64,000 nt of DNA from Escherichia sp. E1V33 (GTDB taxonomy: Bacteria; Pseudomonadota; Gammaproteobacteria; Enterobacterales; Enterobacteriaceae). Positions 1-8,493 of the stretch are shown here, piece after piece (positions within the stretch are counted from its first letter, which is position 1; each line of letters opens with the position of its first letter). A program made the position numbers and the translations under genes. The stretch covers positions 62,001 through 126,000 of the forward strand of contig NZ_RHJI01000012.1 of the NCBI RefSeq assembly GCF_004211955.1. Direction: 5' to 3'. The notes beneath the pieces were generated by a model. That model did not search any database. It saw only the letters and a program-made list of their open reading frames with translations, and was not told the origin of the DNA.

Positions 1-788
1 AAAATCCCTTCTGGCTTCAGATTACGATCCACCACCTCAAAATAGGTATCGTAATTTTTCGGCCCGACGTGCTCGAACATACCAACCGAAACAATACGGT
101 CAAACTGGTCGTTCAGGTCACGGTAATCCTGTAGCAAAATGGTGACATCCAGACCTGCGCAGCGTTCCTGAGCCATTTTCTGTTGTTCGGCAGAAATCGT
201 GACACCAACCACACTTACGTCATAATTGGATGCCATGTAATGCGCTAGTCCGCCCCAACCGCAGCCGATATCCAGAACCCGCATGCCTGGTTTTAACTGC
301 AATTTTTCACAAATCATTTTGAGCTTCGCTTGTTGGGCAGATTCCAGATTATAGGCATCTTTCCAGTAAGCGCAGGAATACTGCATGAAGGGATCGAGCA
401 TGCGGCTGAACAGGTCATTACCGAGGTCGTAATGCTCTTTGCCTACTATCCAGGCACGCTTTTTACTTTGCAGATTGAAGAGCCGTGCGCCAGCAATGCG
501 CAGTGTGTCTTTGAAATGATGGGGGAGTTGGTTTTCAAGCCCAGCGCGTAAGACTTTGCTAAAAAACATATCCAGTCGGTCACATTCCCACCAGCCATCC
601 ATATAACTTTCGCCTAACCCCAACGATCCTTCCTGTAGAACGCGTTTAAAAAAATCGGGGTTTTTGACTCGAATATCTGCCGGGGCAGAGCCATTAATGG
701 CGATGCCTGCACGGCTAAGTAATTCGTTGGCGATACGGTACCAGTTGTCATCCGGTACGCTGACTTCTTCTATACACGATGAACTCAT
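1..788 (-). CDS. cfa: Cyclopropane-fatty-acyl-phospholipid synthase, 3' end outside the window
   Basis: Uses S-adenosylmethionine to add a methylene bridge to unsaturated acyl chains of membrane phospholipids, mainly at entry to stationary phase and under acid stress. About 262 N-terminal residues are present, starting MSSSCIEEVSV; the reading frame stays open to the window edge, where it reaches LKPEGI. The SAM-binding motif VLDIGCGWGG lies near residue 170. The E. coli protein is about 382 residues, so roughly the last 120, part of the catalytic domain, are not visible. The start was chosen at the ATG matching the known N-terminus. The long leader upstream carries two promoters and is a known target of small RNAs. 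Identification is by recognition of the sequence. Confidence 0.96.
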   Translation of the reverse strand, partial: MSSSCIEEVSVPDDNWYRIANELLSRAGIAINGSAPADIRVKNPDFFKRVLQEGSLGLGESYMDGWWECDRLDMFFSKVLRAGLENQLPHHFKDTLRIAGARLFNLQSKKRAWIVGKEHYDLGNDLFSRMLDPFMQYSCAYWKDAYNLESAQQAKLKMICEKLQLKPGMRVLDIGCGWGGLAHYMASNYDVSVVGVTISAEQQKMAQERCAGLDVTILLQDYRDLNDQFDRIVSVGMFEHVGPKNYDTYFEVVDRNLKPEGI

Positions 789-820
789 AGTTTCTCCATC
801 ACTGGTCGGTGATCAGAACC

Positions 821-1033
821 TTAAAACAGCGTAGACGCTTTTTGGGCTTTGTGAGAAATCTCGCAGGAAAACCGCGAGTCTATAATCCGACGTAGAACAG
901 AGGAAAGGAGGAACCCTTGCCGAAATGACCATCCATAGTGATTCGGGAACGCTCCTGTCCCCGTAAAAACATAATATTTATCGTAATATTAACAACTGGA
1001 ATTCAGTATAGGCTGCTAATCTCAATCATACAA
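821..1033 (-). promoter_or_regulatory. cfa promoter region: distal sigma70 and proximal sigmaS promoters
   Basis: On the minus strand a -10 TATACT (1005-1010) lies 17 bp downstream of TTGTAT (1028-1033). This predicts a start near 998, which fits the known cfa distal transcript with a leader of about 210 nt. A CTACGCT-like element (about 829-835) sits where the sigmaS-dependent start about 33 nt before the ATG is known to be. The leader between them (789-1000) is where RydC and other small RNAs act in E. coli; no gene is seen in it. Boxes were read by eye; the start positions rest on remembered literature. Confidence 0.6.
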
Positions 1034-1076
1034 CAAAATTTTGTTAGCAGCCTAAGTATGACGATATCGCTATAGA

Positions 1077-2288
1077 TCAATGTGATTCGCTATGCGCGAC
1101 TTCCGTCTTGCCATGATTCTGGCAGTGGGATTCAGGTTGATGTTGCATCTTATAGCCGATAGCAACCAGCACCACGGTCGATAACATCACGCTGGTAGTG
1201 GTGAACAGCGGCGTGCTGACGCTAATGAGCCAGGAAACCCCCAGGCTTGCGAGGAAGCACAGACCCAATTGCAGGGTATTCTGCAATGCAGCCGCGCGGC
1301 CAGTCGCATGCGGGAAGGGGCGTAGCGCCTGGGCGACCACAATCGGGTAGATTGCGCCGTTGGCAATGGCCATCACACAGAATGGGATCAGAATTTCAGC
1401 CAGCGACACATGGCTAATGAAGCCCGCAGCCCAGGTTGCTACCACGCTGACAGCAAACAGCACCAGCAACCACGGTAACAACTGCTTTCCCTGCCATTTT
1501 TGCAATGCGGCGCGACAGCCGTAACCACCAATAAGAAACGCGATGGTTTGCGGAACATAACTTAATCCGATGACTGCGGGACTGTAGCCCATTTCGCTGA
1601 GGATAAACGGTGAACCGGTTAGCCAGGCAAAGAAACTGGCTGAACAAGCCGCATAAATCAGCACGTTTCCACGATAGATTTTAGAACGCAGCAGGTCGGC
1701 AAAGGTCAGTGCATCCTGGCTATCATTGCGTGCTTTCGTGGTGGGCTTAAGCCAGAAAATAGGCAGAATCAATATCACGGTGATGGCAAACAGGGTGGCG
1801 AAAATCGCCTGCCAGGAAAAATGCACCAGCAGCCAGCTACCTAACAGCGGAGCAAGCGCCGGAGAAAGCCCCACTAAAGGCATAATGGTCGCGAAAATAC
1901 GGTTAACTTTTTGTGAAGGATAGTAATCCGTCACCAATGCCTGCCAGATAACGGCCGCAGCACAGACACCAACAGCTTGCACAAAACGCAATACCAGCAG
2001 AGTAGCCGCGTTTTCTACCCACAGCATTCCCAGACTACCAAGAGCGAAAATCGTCAGGCCGAGTAAAAGAACGGGTTTACGGCCATAGCGATCGGAGAGT
2101 GGACCCCACAGAAGTTGTGCAGCGGCGAAACCGGCAAGGAACAGACTAAGGCTGGCACTGACGGCAGACGCAGGCGTTTGCAGGTCGGCCTGTATGGCGG
2201 CGAAAGCGGGCAGATACATATCGGTTGCCAGAAAACCGAGTACGCTCAAACCCGCCAGCCAGACTAAAAATCTTTTCCCAGGTTGCAT
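1077..2288 (-). CDS. punC: Purine nucleoside uptake transporter PunC (YdhC), MFS family
   Basis: A 403-residue inner-membrane protein of the major facilitator superfamily, Bcr/CflA-like subgroup, with about 12 hydrophobic helices. The loop between helices 2 and 3 carries the family signature [11 protein letters not shown] (about residues 62-72). It has been described in E. coli as an inosine/adenosine importer activated by PunR, the LysR-type protein encoded divergently 112 bp away. The hydrophilic C-terminal tail is rich in His and Ser. The older annotation was a drug or arabinose efflux pump. The family assignment is certain; the purine substrate comes from literature, not from this sequence. 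Confidence 0.92.
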   Translation of the reverse strand: MQPGKRFLVWLAGLSVLGFLATDMYLPAFAAIQADLQTPASAVSASLSLFLAGFAAAQLLWGPLSDRYGRKPVLLLGLTIFALGSLGMLWVENAATLLVLRFVQAVGVCAAAVIWQALVTDYYPSQKVNRIFATIMPLVGLSPALAPLLGSWLLVHFSWQAIFATLFAITVILILPIFWLKPTTKARNDSQDALTFADLLRSKIYRGNVLIYAACSASFFAWLTGSPFILSEMGYSPAVIGLSYVPQTIAFLIGGYGCRAALQKWQGKQLLPWLLVLFAVSVVATWAAGFISHVSLAEILIPFCVMAIANGAIYPIVVAQALRPFPHATGRAAALQNTLQLGLCFLASLGVSWLISVSTPLFTTTSVMLSTVVLVAIGYKMQHQPESHCQNHGKTEVAHSESH

Positions 2289-2400
2289 GTATATTCTCTA
2301 AATCTATCAATTAAACACCGCCGCAAAGTGTAGGGAGTGAAATTCGTGTTGTGAAACGGTAATATTTGATGACTGATTTCAAAAATTTTGCAGGCAAACT

Positions 2401-3333
2401 ATGTGGTCCGAGTATTCTCTGGAAGTCATTGATGCGGTGGCGCGAAATGGCAGCTTCAGCGCTGCGGCCCAGGAGTTGCATCGTGTTCCTTCTGCGGTCA
2501 GCTATACCGTGCGTCAACTGGAAGAGTGGCTGGCCGTGCCGCTTTTTGAACGGCGGCATCGTGATGTGGAACTGACCGCTGCCGGGGTGTGGTTTCTCAA
2601 AGAAGGACGGTCTGTTGTCAAAAAAATGCAGATCACTCGCCAGCAATGCCAGCAGATAGCGAACGGCTGGCGCGGTCAGTTAGCCATCGCGGTAGATAAT
2701 ATTGTCAGGCCAGAACGCACACGGCAGATGATCGTTGATTTCTATCGTCATTTTGATGATGTGGAACTTCTGGTATTTCAGGAAGTGTTCAACGGCGTCT
2801 GGGATGCGCTTTCCGATGGGCGCGTGGAACTGGCGATTGGCGCGACACGAGCGATTCCGGTCGGAGGCCGTTATGCCTTCCGGGATATGGGAATGTTAAG
2901 CTGGAGTTGTGTTGTTGCCAGCCATCATCCGCTTGCGTCGATGAATGGGCCGTTTAGCGACGACACGTTGCGCAATTGGCCATCGCTGGTGCGCGAAGAC
3001 ACCTCACGTACGCTGCCCAAACGTATTACCTGGCTGCTCGATAACCAAAAAAGGTTGGTAGTGCCTGACTGGGAATCATCGGCAACCTGTATCTCGGCTG
3101 GATTATGCATTGGCATGGTGCCGACGCATTTCGCTAAACCCTGGCTCAATGAAGGGAAGTGGGTGGCATTAGAACTGGAAAATCCATTCCCTGACTCAGC
3201 ATGTTGTCTGACATGGCAGCAAAATGACATGTCACCAGCGTTAACCTGGTTGCTGGAGTATCTCGGCGATAGTGAGACGCTAAATAAGGAGTGGTTGCGG
3301 GAGCCTGGAGAGACCCCCGCAACGGATGATTAA
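2401..3333 (+). CDS. punR: LysR-type regulator PunR (YdhB), activator of punC
   Basis: A 310-residue LysR-type regulator. The N-terminal winged helix-turn-helix is clear ([20 protein letters not shown], then [14 protein letters not shown], about residues 1-60), followed by the periplasmic-binding-protein-like effector domain. It is transcribed divergently from punC, the usual arrangement of a LysR protein and its target. The start at 2401 gives the known N-terminus; an in-frame upstream ATG is not evident. Its stop overlaps the stop of the convergent purR gene by 4 bp, so the two mRNAs must be antisense at their ends. Confidence 0.93.
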   Translation: MWSEYSLEVIDAVARNGSFSAAAQELHRVPSAVSYTVRQLEEWLAVPLFERRHRDVELTAAGVWFLKEGRSVVKKMQITRQQCQQIANGWRGQLAIAVDNIVRPERTRQMIVDFYRHFDDVELLVFQEVFNGVWDALSDGRVELAIGATRAIPVGGRYAFRDMGMLSWSCVVASHHPLASMNGPFSDDTLRNWPSLVREDTSRTLPKRITWLLDNQKRLVVPDWESSATCISAGLCIGMVPTHFAKPWLNEGKWVALELENPFPDSACCLTWQQNDMSPALTWLLEYLGDSETLNKEWLREPGETPATDD

Positions 3334-4355
3334 CGACGATAGTCGCGGAACGGACCGTCAGCCACGGAACGGCGTTCAATAAGCCGCGGATGAACTTCGA
3401 TAGACTGCGGTTCTTCGCGTTTGTTGACGATACGGTCTAACAGCATGTTGAACGCCGTTTCGCCAAGCGAATCTTTTGGCTGATGGATAGTGGTCAACGC
3501 CGGGGTAAAATAGCGGGCGTTGCGCACGTTATCATAACCAATCAGCGAAACATCCTGCGGTACGCGCAGACCCATTTCATCAGCCGCGCAAAGTGCGCCC
3601 ATTGCCATGATATCGCCGCCACAGAAGACAGCAGTAGGGCGATGCGGTTGCGACAGGATTTGCTGCATAGCGCGATAACCGGATTCAGGTTCAAAGTCAC
3701 CTTGCACAATCCAGTTTTCCGGCACCTTGATCATCGCTTCTTCCATCGCCTTCATAAACCCTGCCAGACGACCCGCACCGGTATTACGTTCAAGAGGACC
3801 GGGGATGACACCAATTTCGCGATGACCGCGTTCAATCAGATAGCGTCCGGCCATGTAGCCGCCTTCAAAAGCGTTATCGATGACCGCATCGGTAAAGTCT
3901 GCTTTTGCTTCGCCCCAGTCCATTACCACCATCGGGATATGGCGATACTCTTCCAGCATCGCCAGCAACGGTTCCGGATACTCAGAACACATGACCAGCA
4001 GGCCATCGACGCGCTTTTGCGCCATCATCGACAGATAGGCCCGCTGTTTCTCCAGGTTGTTCCATGCGTTACCGAGGATCAGCGTGTAACCTTTCTGGAA
4101 GCAATTTTTTTCAACCGCTTCGATGATCTCCGCAAAATAGGCCGCTTCGCTGCTGGTCGCCAGCAAGCCGATAGACTTGGTATGGTTAACCTTCAGGCTA
4201 CGCGCTACCGCGCTAGGGGAGTAGTGTAATTCTTTAATCGCTGCCCACACGGCGTTGCGCGTTTCTTCAGCGACGAAACGAGTTTTGTTTATAACGTGTG
4301 ACACAGTTGTAGTGGAAACGTTTGCTCGCTTCGCTACATCTTTTATTGTTGCCAT
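3330..4355 (-). CDS. purR: Purine repressor PurR (LacI family)
   Basis: A 341-residue LacI/GalR-family repressor that binds hypoxanthine or guanine and represses purine biosynthesis genes. The N-terminal helix-turn-helix and hinge helix are plain ([20 protein letters not shown], hinge around residues 48-56), followed by the two-lobed sugar-binding-protein-like core. It autoregulates through two operators visible here: one in the promoter region (4401-4416) and one inside the first codons (4312-4327). The gene is convergent with punR, another purine-linked regulator. Confidence 0.98.
   Translation of the reverse strand: MATIKDVAKRANVSTTTVSHVINKTRFVAEETRNAVWAAIKELHYSPSAVARSLKVNHTKSIGLLATSSEAAYFAEIIEAVEKNCFQKGYTLILGNAWNNLEKQRAYLSMMAQKRVDGLLVMCSEYPEPLLAMLEEYRHIPMVVMDWGEAKADFTDAVIDNAFEGGYMAGRYLIERGHREIGVIPGPLERNTGAGRLAGFMKAMEEAMIKVPENWIVQGDFEPESGYRAMQQILSQPHRPTAVFCGGDIMAMGALCAADEMGLRVPQDVSLIGYDNVRNARYFTPALTTIHQPKDSLGETAFNMLLDRIVNKREEPQSIEVHPRLIERRSVADGPFRDYRR
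4312..4327. promoter_or_regulatory. PurR operator O2 inside purR
   Basis: GTGGAAACGTTTGCTC matches the PurR consensus ACGCAAACGTTTGCGT at its core AAACGTTTGC. It lies about 10 codons into purR and corresponds to the known intragenic operator used for autorepression. Confidence 0.8.
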
Positions 4356-4400
4356 TCCATTTCACTCCAGACCCTAACTTCAGCTCCTGCAAAATCGCAA

Positions 4401-4416
4401 GGTAAACGTTTGCCTT
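4401..4416. promoter_or_regulatory. PurR operator O1 upstream of purR
   Basis: GGTAAACGTTTGCCTT (AAGGCAAACGTTTACC on the purR strand) is a near-symmetrical PUR box 46-61 bp upstream of the purR start. It agrees with the known first operator. The rest of the 298 bp purR-ynhF gap shows no gene. Confidence 0.85.
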
Positions 4417-4653
4417 TACACACCTTACGCGCAACAAAAGTGTTGCGGTACGCCGGAAAAACGACACAGAGCGTCAGGAAGGGGTCAATGGCCAGTACGC
4501 AAATAGTGTAAGCGTGGAATTTTGGCCGATCTTGATGAAAAGGGGAAGTGGTAAAAACACTTATCATTATAAATGACGGGAGATTTTTTCTTCACAGTGT
4601 GTAAAAATGCGTAATATCACTTTTTGTAGGGTAATAGAAAAGGAGAAAACTTG

Positions 4654-4743
4654 ATGAGTACCGACCTTAAATCTTCACTGATAACAACCATTATTGTCCT
4701 CGGTTTGATCGTGGCCGTAGGTTTGACTGCCGCGCTGCACTGA
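4654..4743 (+). CDS. ynhF: Small inner-membrane protein YnhF
   Basis: Encodes 29 residues, MSTDLKSSLITTIIVLGLIV followed by AVGLTAALH. This is a short hydrophilic head and one hydrophobic helix (about residues 9-28), as expected of a single-span membrane protein. A good ribosome site, AGGAG, lies 8 bp before the ATG. The sequence matches the small membrane protein YnhF described between purR and ydhP in E. coli. Its function is unknown to me. A GC-rich hairpin follows the stop within 10 bp, suggesting its own short transcript. Confidence 0.88.
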   Translation: MSTDLKSSLITTIIVLGLIVAVGLTAALH

Positions 4744-4751
4744 TTTCCCTT

Positions 4752-4773
4752 CGAGGGAGCGCATCCTCCCTCG
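4752..4773 (+). terminator. Hairpin after ynhF, probable terminator
   Basis: CGAGGGAG (4752-4759), loop CGCATC, CTCCCTCG (4766-4773). The 8 bp perfect GC-rich stem starts 9 bp after the ynhF stop. It is followed by a pyrimidine-rich stretch but not a clean T run. Confidence 0.6.
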
Positions 4774-4908
4774 CACTCTCTTCCCTTTTGTTAGCAAAAT
4801 GACAAAAGTGTTTTCTCTTTTTGTTATTTTCAATTTTTTGTGATTGCTGTCATGCTTTCGCCACTTTGATGAATATCGCGTAATGACGCGAAGAGGTGGA
4901 GATTAGGC

Positions 4909-6078
4909 ATGAAAATTAACTATCCGTTGTTGGCGCTGGCAGTTGGCGCGTTTGGTATCGGGACAACGGAGTTCTCGCCAATGGGCCTGTTACCCGTCAT
5001 TGCGCGCGGTGTGGATGTCTCGATTCCTGCTGCGGGCATGCTAATCAGCGCCTATGCGGTTGGCGTGATGGTTGGCGCGCCGCTGATGACATTACTGCTG
5101 TCACATCGCGCCCGGCGCAGTGCGCTTATTTTCCTGATGGCCATTTTCACTCTTGGCAACGTACTTTCTGCTATCGCGCCGGATTATACGACGCTGATGC
5201 TTTCACGCATTTTGACCAGTCTGAATCACGGGGCGTTCTTTGGTTTGGGGTCAGTCGTGGCTGCGAGCGTTGTACCTAAACACAAACAGGCCAGCGCCGT
5301 CGCCACTATGTTTATGGGCTTAACTCTGGCAAATATCGGTGGCGTGCCGGCGGCAACCTGGTTGGGTGAAACCATCGGCTGGCGGATGTCATTTCTGGCA
5401 ACGGCGGGGCTGGGCGTAATTTCAATGGTTAGCCTGTTCTTCTCTTTACCGAAAGGCGGCGCAGGAGCGCGACCGGATGTGAAAAAAGAGCTGGCGGTAT
5501 TGCTGCGTCCGCAGGTGCTTTCCGCATTGCTGACGACGGTGCTGGGAGCTGGCGCAATGTTTACGCTCTATACCTATATTTCTCCGGTACTGCAAAGTAT
5601 CACCCACGCGACACCGGTATTCGTAACGGCAATGCTGGTACTGATTGGTGTCGGATTCTCTATCGGTAACTATCTCGGCGGCAAACTTGCAGATCGTTCA
5701 GTCAACGGCACGTTGAAAGGCTTCTTGTTGCTGCTGATGGTGATTATGCTGGCAATCCCGTTCCTGGCCCGCAATGAGTTCGGTGCAGCTATCAGCATGG
5801 TGGTGTGGGGGGCTGCAACCTTTGCGGTTGTACCGCCATTACAGATGCGCGTGATGCGAGTTGCCAGCGAAGCGCCAGGTCTGTCTTCATCGGTGAATAT
5901 TGGTGCCTTTAATCTTGGAAATGCACTGGGTGCAGCTGCTGGTGGTGCGGTAATTTCCGGTGGGCTGGGATACAGTTTTGTACCGGTGATGGGGGCGATT
6001 GTTGCGGGACTGGCATTATTGCTGGTGTTTATGTCAGCCCGAAAACAACCGGAAGCAGTTTGCGTTGCCAACAGCTAA
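4909..6078 (+). CDS. ydhP: MFS transporter YdhP (DHA1 family)
   Basis: A 389-residue major facilitator with 12 predicted helices. The N-terminus (MKINYPLLALAVGAFGIGTT) and the overall pattern resemble the arabinose-efflux/drug:H+ antiporter-1 group. A GAGGTGGAG-like ribosome site precedes the ATG. Substrate is not established; the family includes sugar, nucleoside and drug exporters. It follows ynhF in the same direction but is separated by a hairpin, so it probably has its own promoter in the AT-rich 4780-4900 region. A strong hairpin follows its stop. Confidence 0.9.
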   Translation: MKINYPLLALAVGAFGIGTTEFSPMGLLPVIARGVDVSIPAAGMLISAYAVGVMVGAPLMTLLLSHRARRSALIFLMAIFTLGNVLSAIAPDYTTLMLSRILTSLNHGAFFGLGSVVAASVVPKHKQASAVATMFMGLTLANIGGVPAATWLGETIGWRMSFLATAGLGVISMVSLFFSLPKGGAGARPDVKKELAVLLRPQVLSALLTTVLGAGAMFTLYTYISPVLQSITHATPVFVTAMLVLIGVGFSIGNYLGGKLADRSVNGTLKGFLLLLMVIMLAIPFLARNEFGAAISMVVWGAATFAVVPPLQMRVMRVASEAPGLSSSVNIGAFNLGNALGAAAGGAVISGGLGYSFVPVMGAIVAGLALLLVFMSARKQPEAVCVANS

Positions 6079-6088
6079 TAAAACAAAA

Positions 6089-6112
6089 ACGCAGAAGGGA
6101 TACCTTCTGCGT
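6089..6112. terminator. Hairpin between ydhP and sodB
   Basis: ACGCAGAAGG (6089-6098), loop GATA, CCTTCTGCGT (6103-6112): a 10 bp perfect stem 10 bp after the ydhP stop. On the minus strand the stem is followed by GTTTTTGTTTT, a fair T run, so it may also stop transcripts arriving from sodB. Confidence 0.7.
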
Positions 6113-6143
6113 TACAGTTTGCAGGCAAATTGCGTTTTATCTT

Positions 6144-6205
6144 GCCGGATGCGATGTTAACGCCTCATCCGCGGAGGCCTGACAAGCGTAGAGCATCAGG
6201 CAATG
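6144..6205. repeat. REP/BIME-type element
   Basis: GCCGGATGCG ... CGCCTCATCCG (6144-6172) is a repetitive extragenic palindrome of the E. coli type, followed by the BIME-like stretch GCCTGACAAGCG ... CATCAGGCA (6177-6202). It lies between the convergent ydhP and sodB ends, a typical location. REP elements bind gyrase or Pol I and protect 3' mRNA ends. Confidence 0.8.
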
Positions 6206-6224
6206 TTGCATTTGCCATCAGTTA

Positions 6225-6806
6225 TTATGCAGCGAGATTTTTCGCTACGAATTCCCAGTTCACCAGCGCCCAGAAGTGTTCCAGGTAACCAGGACGCGCA
6301 TTGCGATAGTCGATGTAGTAAGCATGTTCCCAGACATCAACGGTCAGCAGCGGGGTCGCATCGGTGGTCAGCGGAGTACCAGCATTAGAGGTAGAAACGA
6401 TAGCCAGTTTGCCATCGCTGTTTTTCACCAGCCAGGTCCAGCCAGAACCAAAGTTTTTGATCGCAGCGTCAGTAAACTGTGCTTTGAAATCGGCAAAGCT
6501 ACCGAAAGATGCGGCGATAGCTTCAGCGACTTCGCCAGTCGGTTCGCCACCGGCGTTCGGTGCCAGGCAGTTCCAGTAGAAAGTGTGGTTCCAGACCTGA
6601 GCTGCGTTGTTGAATACGCCACCTTCAGAGCTGCGAATAATCTCTTCCAGTGATTTACCTTCAAACTCGGTGCCTTTAATCAGGTTGTTCAGGTTAGTGA
6701 CATAAGTCTGATGATGTTTGCCGTAGTGATACTCGATGGTTTCCGCAGAAATATGCGGAACCAGAGCGTCTTTAGCATATGGTAGTGCAGGTAATTCGAA
6801 TGACAT
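6225..6806 (-). CDS. sodB: Superoxide dismutase [Fe], SodB
   Basis: A 193-residue cytoplasmic iron superoxide dismutase that converts superoxide to hydrogen peroxide and oxygen. Visible metal ligands are the first-helix His in [19 protein letters not shown], the His of WNHTFYW, and the Asp and His of [11 protein letters not shown] (Asp157/His161 by family numbering). The length equals the E. coli enzyme. In E. coli it is repressed post-transcriptionally by RyhB small RNA under iron limitation; the leader shows a hairpin at its likely 5' end. It is a monocistronic gene bounded by REP and terminator structures. Confidence 0.98.
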   Translation of the reverse strand: MSFELPALPYAKDALVPHISAETIEYHYGKHHQTYVTNLNNLIKGTEFEGKSLEEIIRSSEGGVFNNAAQVWNHTFYWNCLAPNAGGEPTGEVAEAIAASFGSFADFKAQFTDAAIKNFGSGWTWLVKNSDGKLAIVSTSNAGTPLTTDATPLLTVDVWEHAYYIDYRNARPGYLEHFWALVNWEFVAKNLAA

Positions 6807-6838
6807 TGCTACTCTCCTTTATTATTCATTGGTATACA

Positions 6839-6856
6839 CACAATAGCCTTATTGTG
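6839..6856 (-). promoter_or_regulatory. sodB leader inverted repeat
   Basis: CACAATA (6839-6845), loop GCCT, TATTGTG (6850-6856): a perfect 7 bp inverted repeat 33-50 nt upstream of the sodB ATG. It would form a hairpin at the 5' end of the short sodB leader, upstream of the start-codon region where RyhB pairs in E. coli. It could equally be a protein-binding palindrome. Confidence 0.55.
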
Positions 6857-6933
6857 AGTGCGGATAGGGTAGCAAATTAAAAGGTGATACAAAAGATGAA
6901 CTTACCCTGTTGCCGTAACAACAGGGTAAACTT

Positions 6934-7761
6934 TTAGCGAAGTGTTTTTGGGGTCATTACCCGACGAGCGCCAACATAGTGGCGTTGCCAGTAATCTTCA
7001 CTTAACGACGTGATTTGTATTTCCTGGCCACTGCGTGGTGACTGAATAAATTTACCATTGCCAACATACACGCCTACGTGATCGGCCGTCCCACGCCCTT
7101 GCGTGCGGAAGAAGACCAGGTCACCATTTTTCAGTTCGCTGCGATCGATAGGCGCCGCATCGCGCAGGTGATACATTTCATTCGCAGTGCGCGGAATACG
7201 AATTTTCACCAAATCTTTATAAGCGTAATAAACCAGGCCGCTGCAATCAAAACCGGTACGCGGTGAGCTGCCGCCCCAACGATATGGCTTACCAATTTGC
7301 TGCATCAATTTATTCATTGCCACTGTAGTGGCTTTTTGCACCTTCGCTTTGTGCGCGTCGGCAATAGTTCCTGACGCAGCATTTTTGACTTTCACACAAT
7401 GCGATTTATAGCCCTTACGTTTGGTACACTTTTCTGTAAAGCTGGCTGAGGCCGTTTTATTGACGGCTTGTTTGCTGCGAATTTTGGCGTTTTTAGAAGC
7501 GGTAATAGAAGATTTTTTAACGGAAGAAGCGGTTTTGCTTTTGGTCGTACTTTTACTGGTGGCTTTTTTCGCTGTTTTCTGGCTGGCTTTCTGGGTCTTT
7601 TTGGTGGTTGCCGTGCTTTTCTTTTTATCTGCTTTTTTGGTGATATGAGTGGTAGCAGAACTCTCCCTGGCTTGCTTTGAAGCATGGGCCATAGGCGTTA
7701 AAGGCAGGGTGGTAAAAAGTAAAGCACAGAGCGTGATCGAAATACGGTTTATCCGCGCCAC
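6934..7761 (-). CDS. mepH: Murein DD-endopeptidase MepH (YdhO), NlpC/P60 family
   Basis: A 275-residue exported peptidoglycan hydrolase that cuts D-Ala-meso-DAP cross-links so new murein can be inserted. A signal peptide occupies residues 1 to about 27 (hydrophobic core ITLCALLFTTLPLTPMAHA). A long Lys/Thr/Ser-rich, low-complexity linker follows (about 30-105), and then the NlpC/P60 domain (about 145-275). The catalytic Cys173 is in RTGFDCSGLVYYAY and His228 in ADHVGVYVG. The length is 4 residues more than I recall for K-12, within the repetitive linker. It has no partner gene; it sits between sodB and the divergent grxD. Confidence 0.94.
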   Translation of the reverse strand: MARINRISITLCALLFTTLPLTPMAHASKQARESSATTHITKKADKKKSTATTKKTQKASQKTAKKATSKSTTKSKTASSVKKSSITASKNAKIRSKQAVNKTASASFTEKCTKRKGYKSHCVKVKNAASGTIADAHKAKVQKATTVAMNKLMQQIGKPYRWGGSSPRTGFDCSGLVYYAYKDLVKIRIPRTANEMYHLRDAAPIDRSELKNGDLVFFRTQGRGTADHVGVYVGNGKFIQSPRSGQEIQITSLSEDYWQRHYVGARRVMTPKTLR

Positions 7762-8095
7762 TGAGCGTCCCTCTGTTAAGGCAGGTCTATCATGCCTGCG
7801 TCTGATTTACAAAACTTGATGATTCTAATGCATAGAAGATGAGAAAGTTAATAGCTTTTATTGTTAAAAAATACGTTTCGTCGGTGAGCGCAAAAAAAAG
7901 CAGCAGTGAAAGCTAAAAATGGTCACAAATACACCAGCTTGCAGCGCAGCAGAGAAGAAATGAATATTTGAAATGCAACAAATAGTGCAAAGGGATAAAA
8001 TAGCAAAAGCGTGATGAAAATGTTATTTTCCGATGCCGCACTGACCCGCTACAATGTCAGATTACTGCCGTAAAGAAGTTTGAGGAAGCAAGACA
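7762..8095. promoter_or_regulatory. Divergent mepH/grxD intergenic region (334 bp)
   Basis: No credible gene is seen. A grxD promoter can be proposed: -10 TACAAT (8050-8055) with a weak -35 TTTCCG (8027-8032) at 17 bp, placing the start about 33 nt before the grxD ATG. The left half is AT-rich and should hold the mepH promoter; a short inverted repeat GCAGG/CCTGC (7781-7799) falls in the mepH leader. Exact mepH promoter boxes are ambiguous. Confidence 0.5.
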
Positions 8096-8443
8096 ATGAG
8101 CACCACTATCGAAAAAATCCAACGCCAGATTGCTGAAAACCCGATCCTGCTGTACATGAAAGGTTCACCAAAACTGCCAAGCTGCGGTTTTTCTGCTCAG
8201 GCAGTCCAGGCGCTTGCCGCTTGTGGCGAACGTTTTGCCTACGTTGATATCCTGCAGAATCCGGACATTCGTGCGGAACTGCCAAAATACGCTAACTGGC
8301 CGACTTTCCCACAGCTGTGGGTTGACGGCGAGCTGGTAGGTGGTTGTGATATCGTGATTGAAATGTATCAGCGTGGCGAATTGCAGCAACTGATCAAAGA
8401 AACTGCTGCTAAATACAAGTCTGAAGAGCCGGATGCAGAATAA
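8096..8443 (+). CDS. grxD: Monothiol glutaredoxin GrxD (Grx4)
   Basis: A 115-residue monothiol glutaredoxin with the CGFS active site (SPKLPSCGFSAQ, Cys30). CGFS glutaredoxins bind a 2Fe-2S cluster bridged by two monomers and glutathione, and work with BolA-type proteins in iron-sulfur trafficking. The downstream WPTFPQLWVDGELVGGCDI stretch is the glutathione-binding part of the thioredoxin fold. A ribosome site (GAGGAAG) lies 8-14 bp before the ATG. The gene is monocistronic with a strong hairpin right after its stop. Confidence 0.97.
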   Translation: MSTTIEKIQRQIAENPILLYMKGSPKLPSCGFSAQAVQALAACGERFAYVDILQNPDIRAELPKYANWPTFPQLWVDGELVGGCDIVIEMYQRGELQQLIKETAAKYKSEEPDAE

Positions 8444-8457
8444 TCCGTCCCGCAATG

Positions 8458-8485
8458 CTGACGGATGCTAACAGGCATCCGTCAG
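8458..8485. terminator. Bidirectional terminator between grxD and lhr
   Basis: CTGACGGATGC (8458-8468), loop TAACAG, GCATCCGTCAG (8475-8485), then TTCTTTAT on the plus strand. The 11 bp perfect stem lies between the convergent gene ends, only 8 bp from the lhr stop. Confidence 0.85.
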
Positions 8486-8493
8486 TTCTTTAT

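Noticed and set aside
330..551. 73-codon frame opposite cfa
   Set aside because: Lies inside the conserved cfa coding region on the other strand.
2289..2400. PurR box in the punC-punR divergent region
   Set aside because: No sequence close to ACGCAAACGTTTGCGT was found there, so a direct PurR site is not supported by sight.
3483..4229. 248-codon frame opposite purR
   Set aside because: Antisense shadow of purR with many His/Arg residues from the complementary codons.
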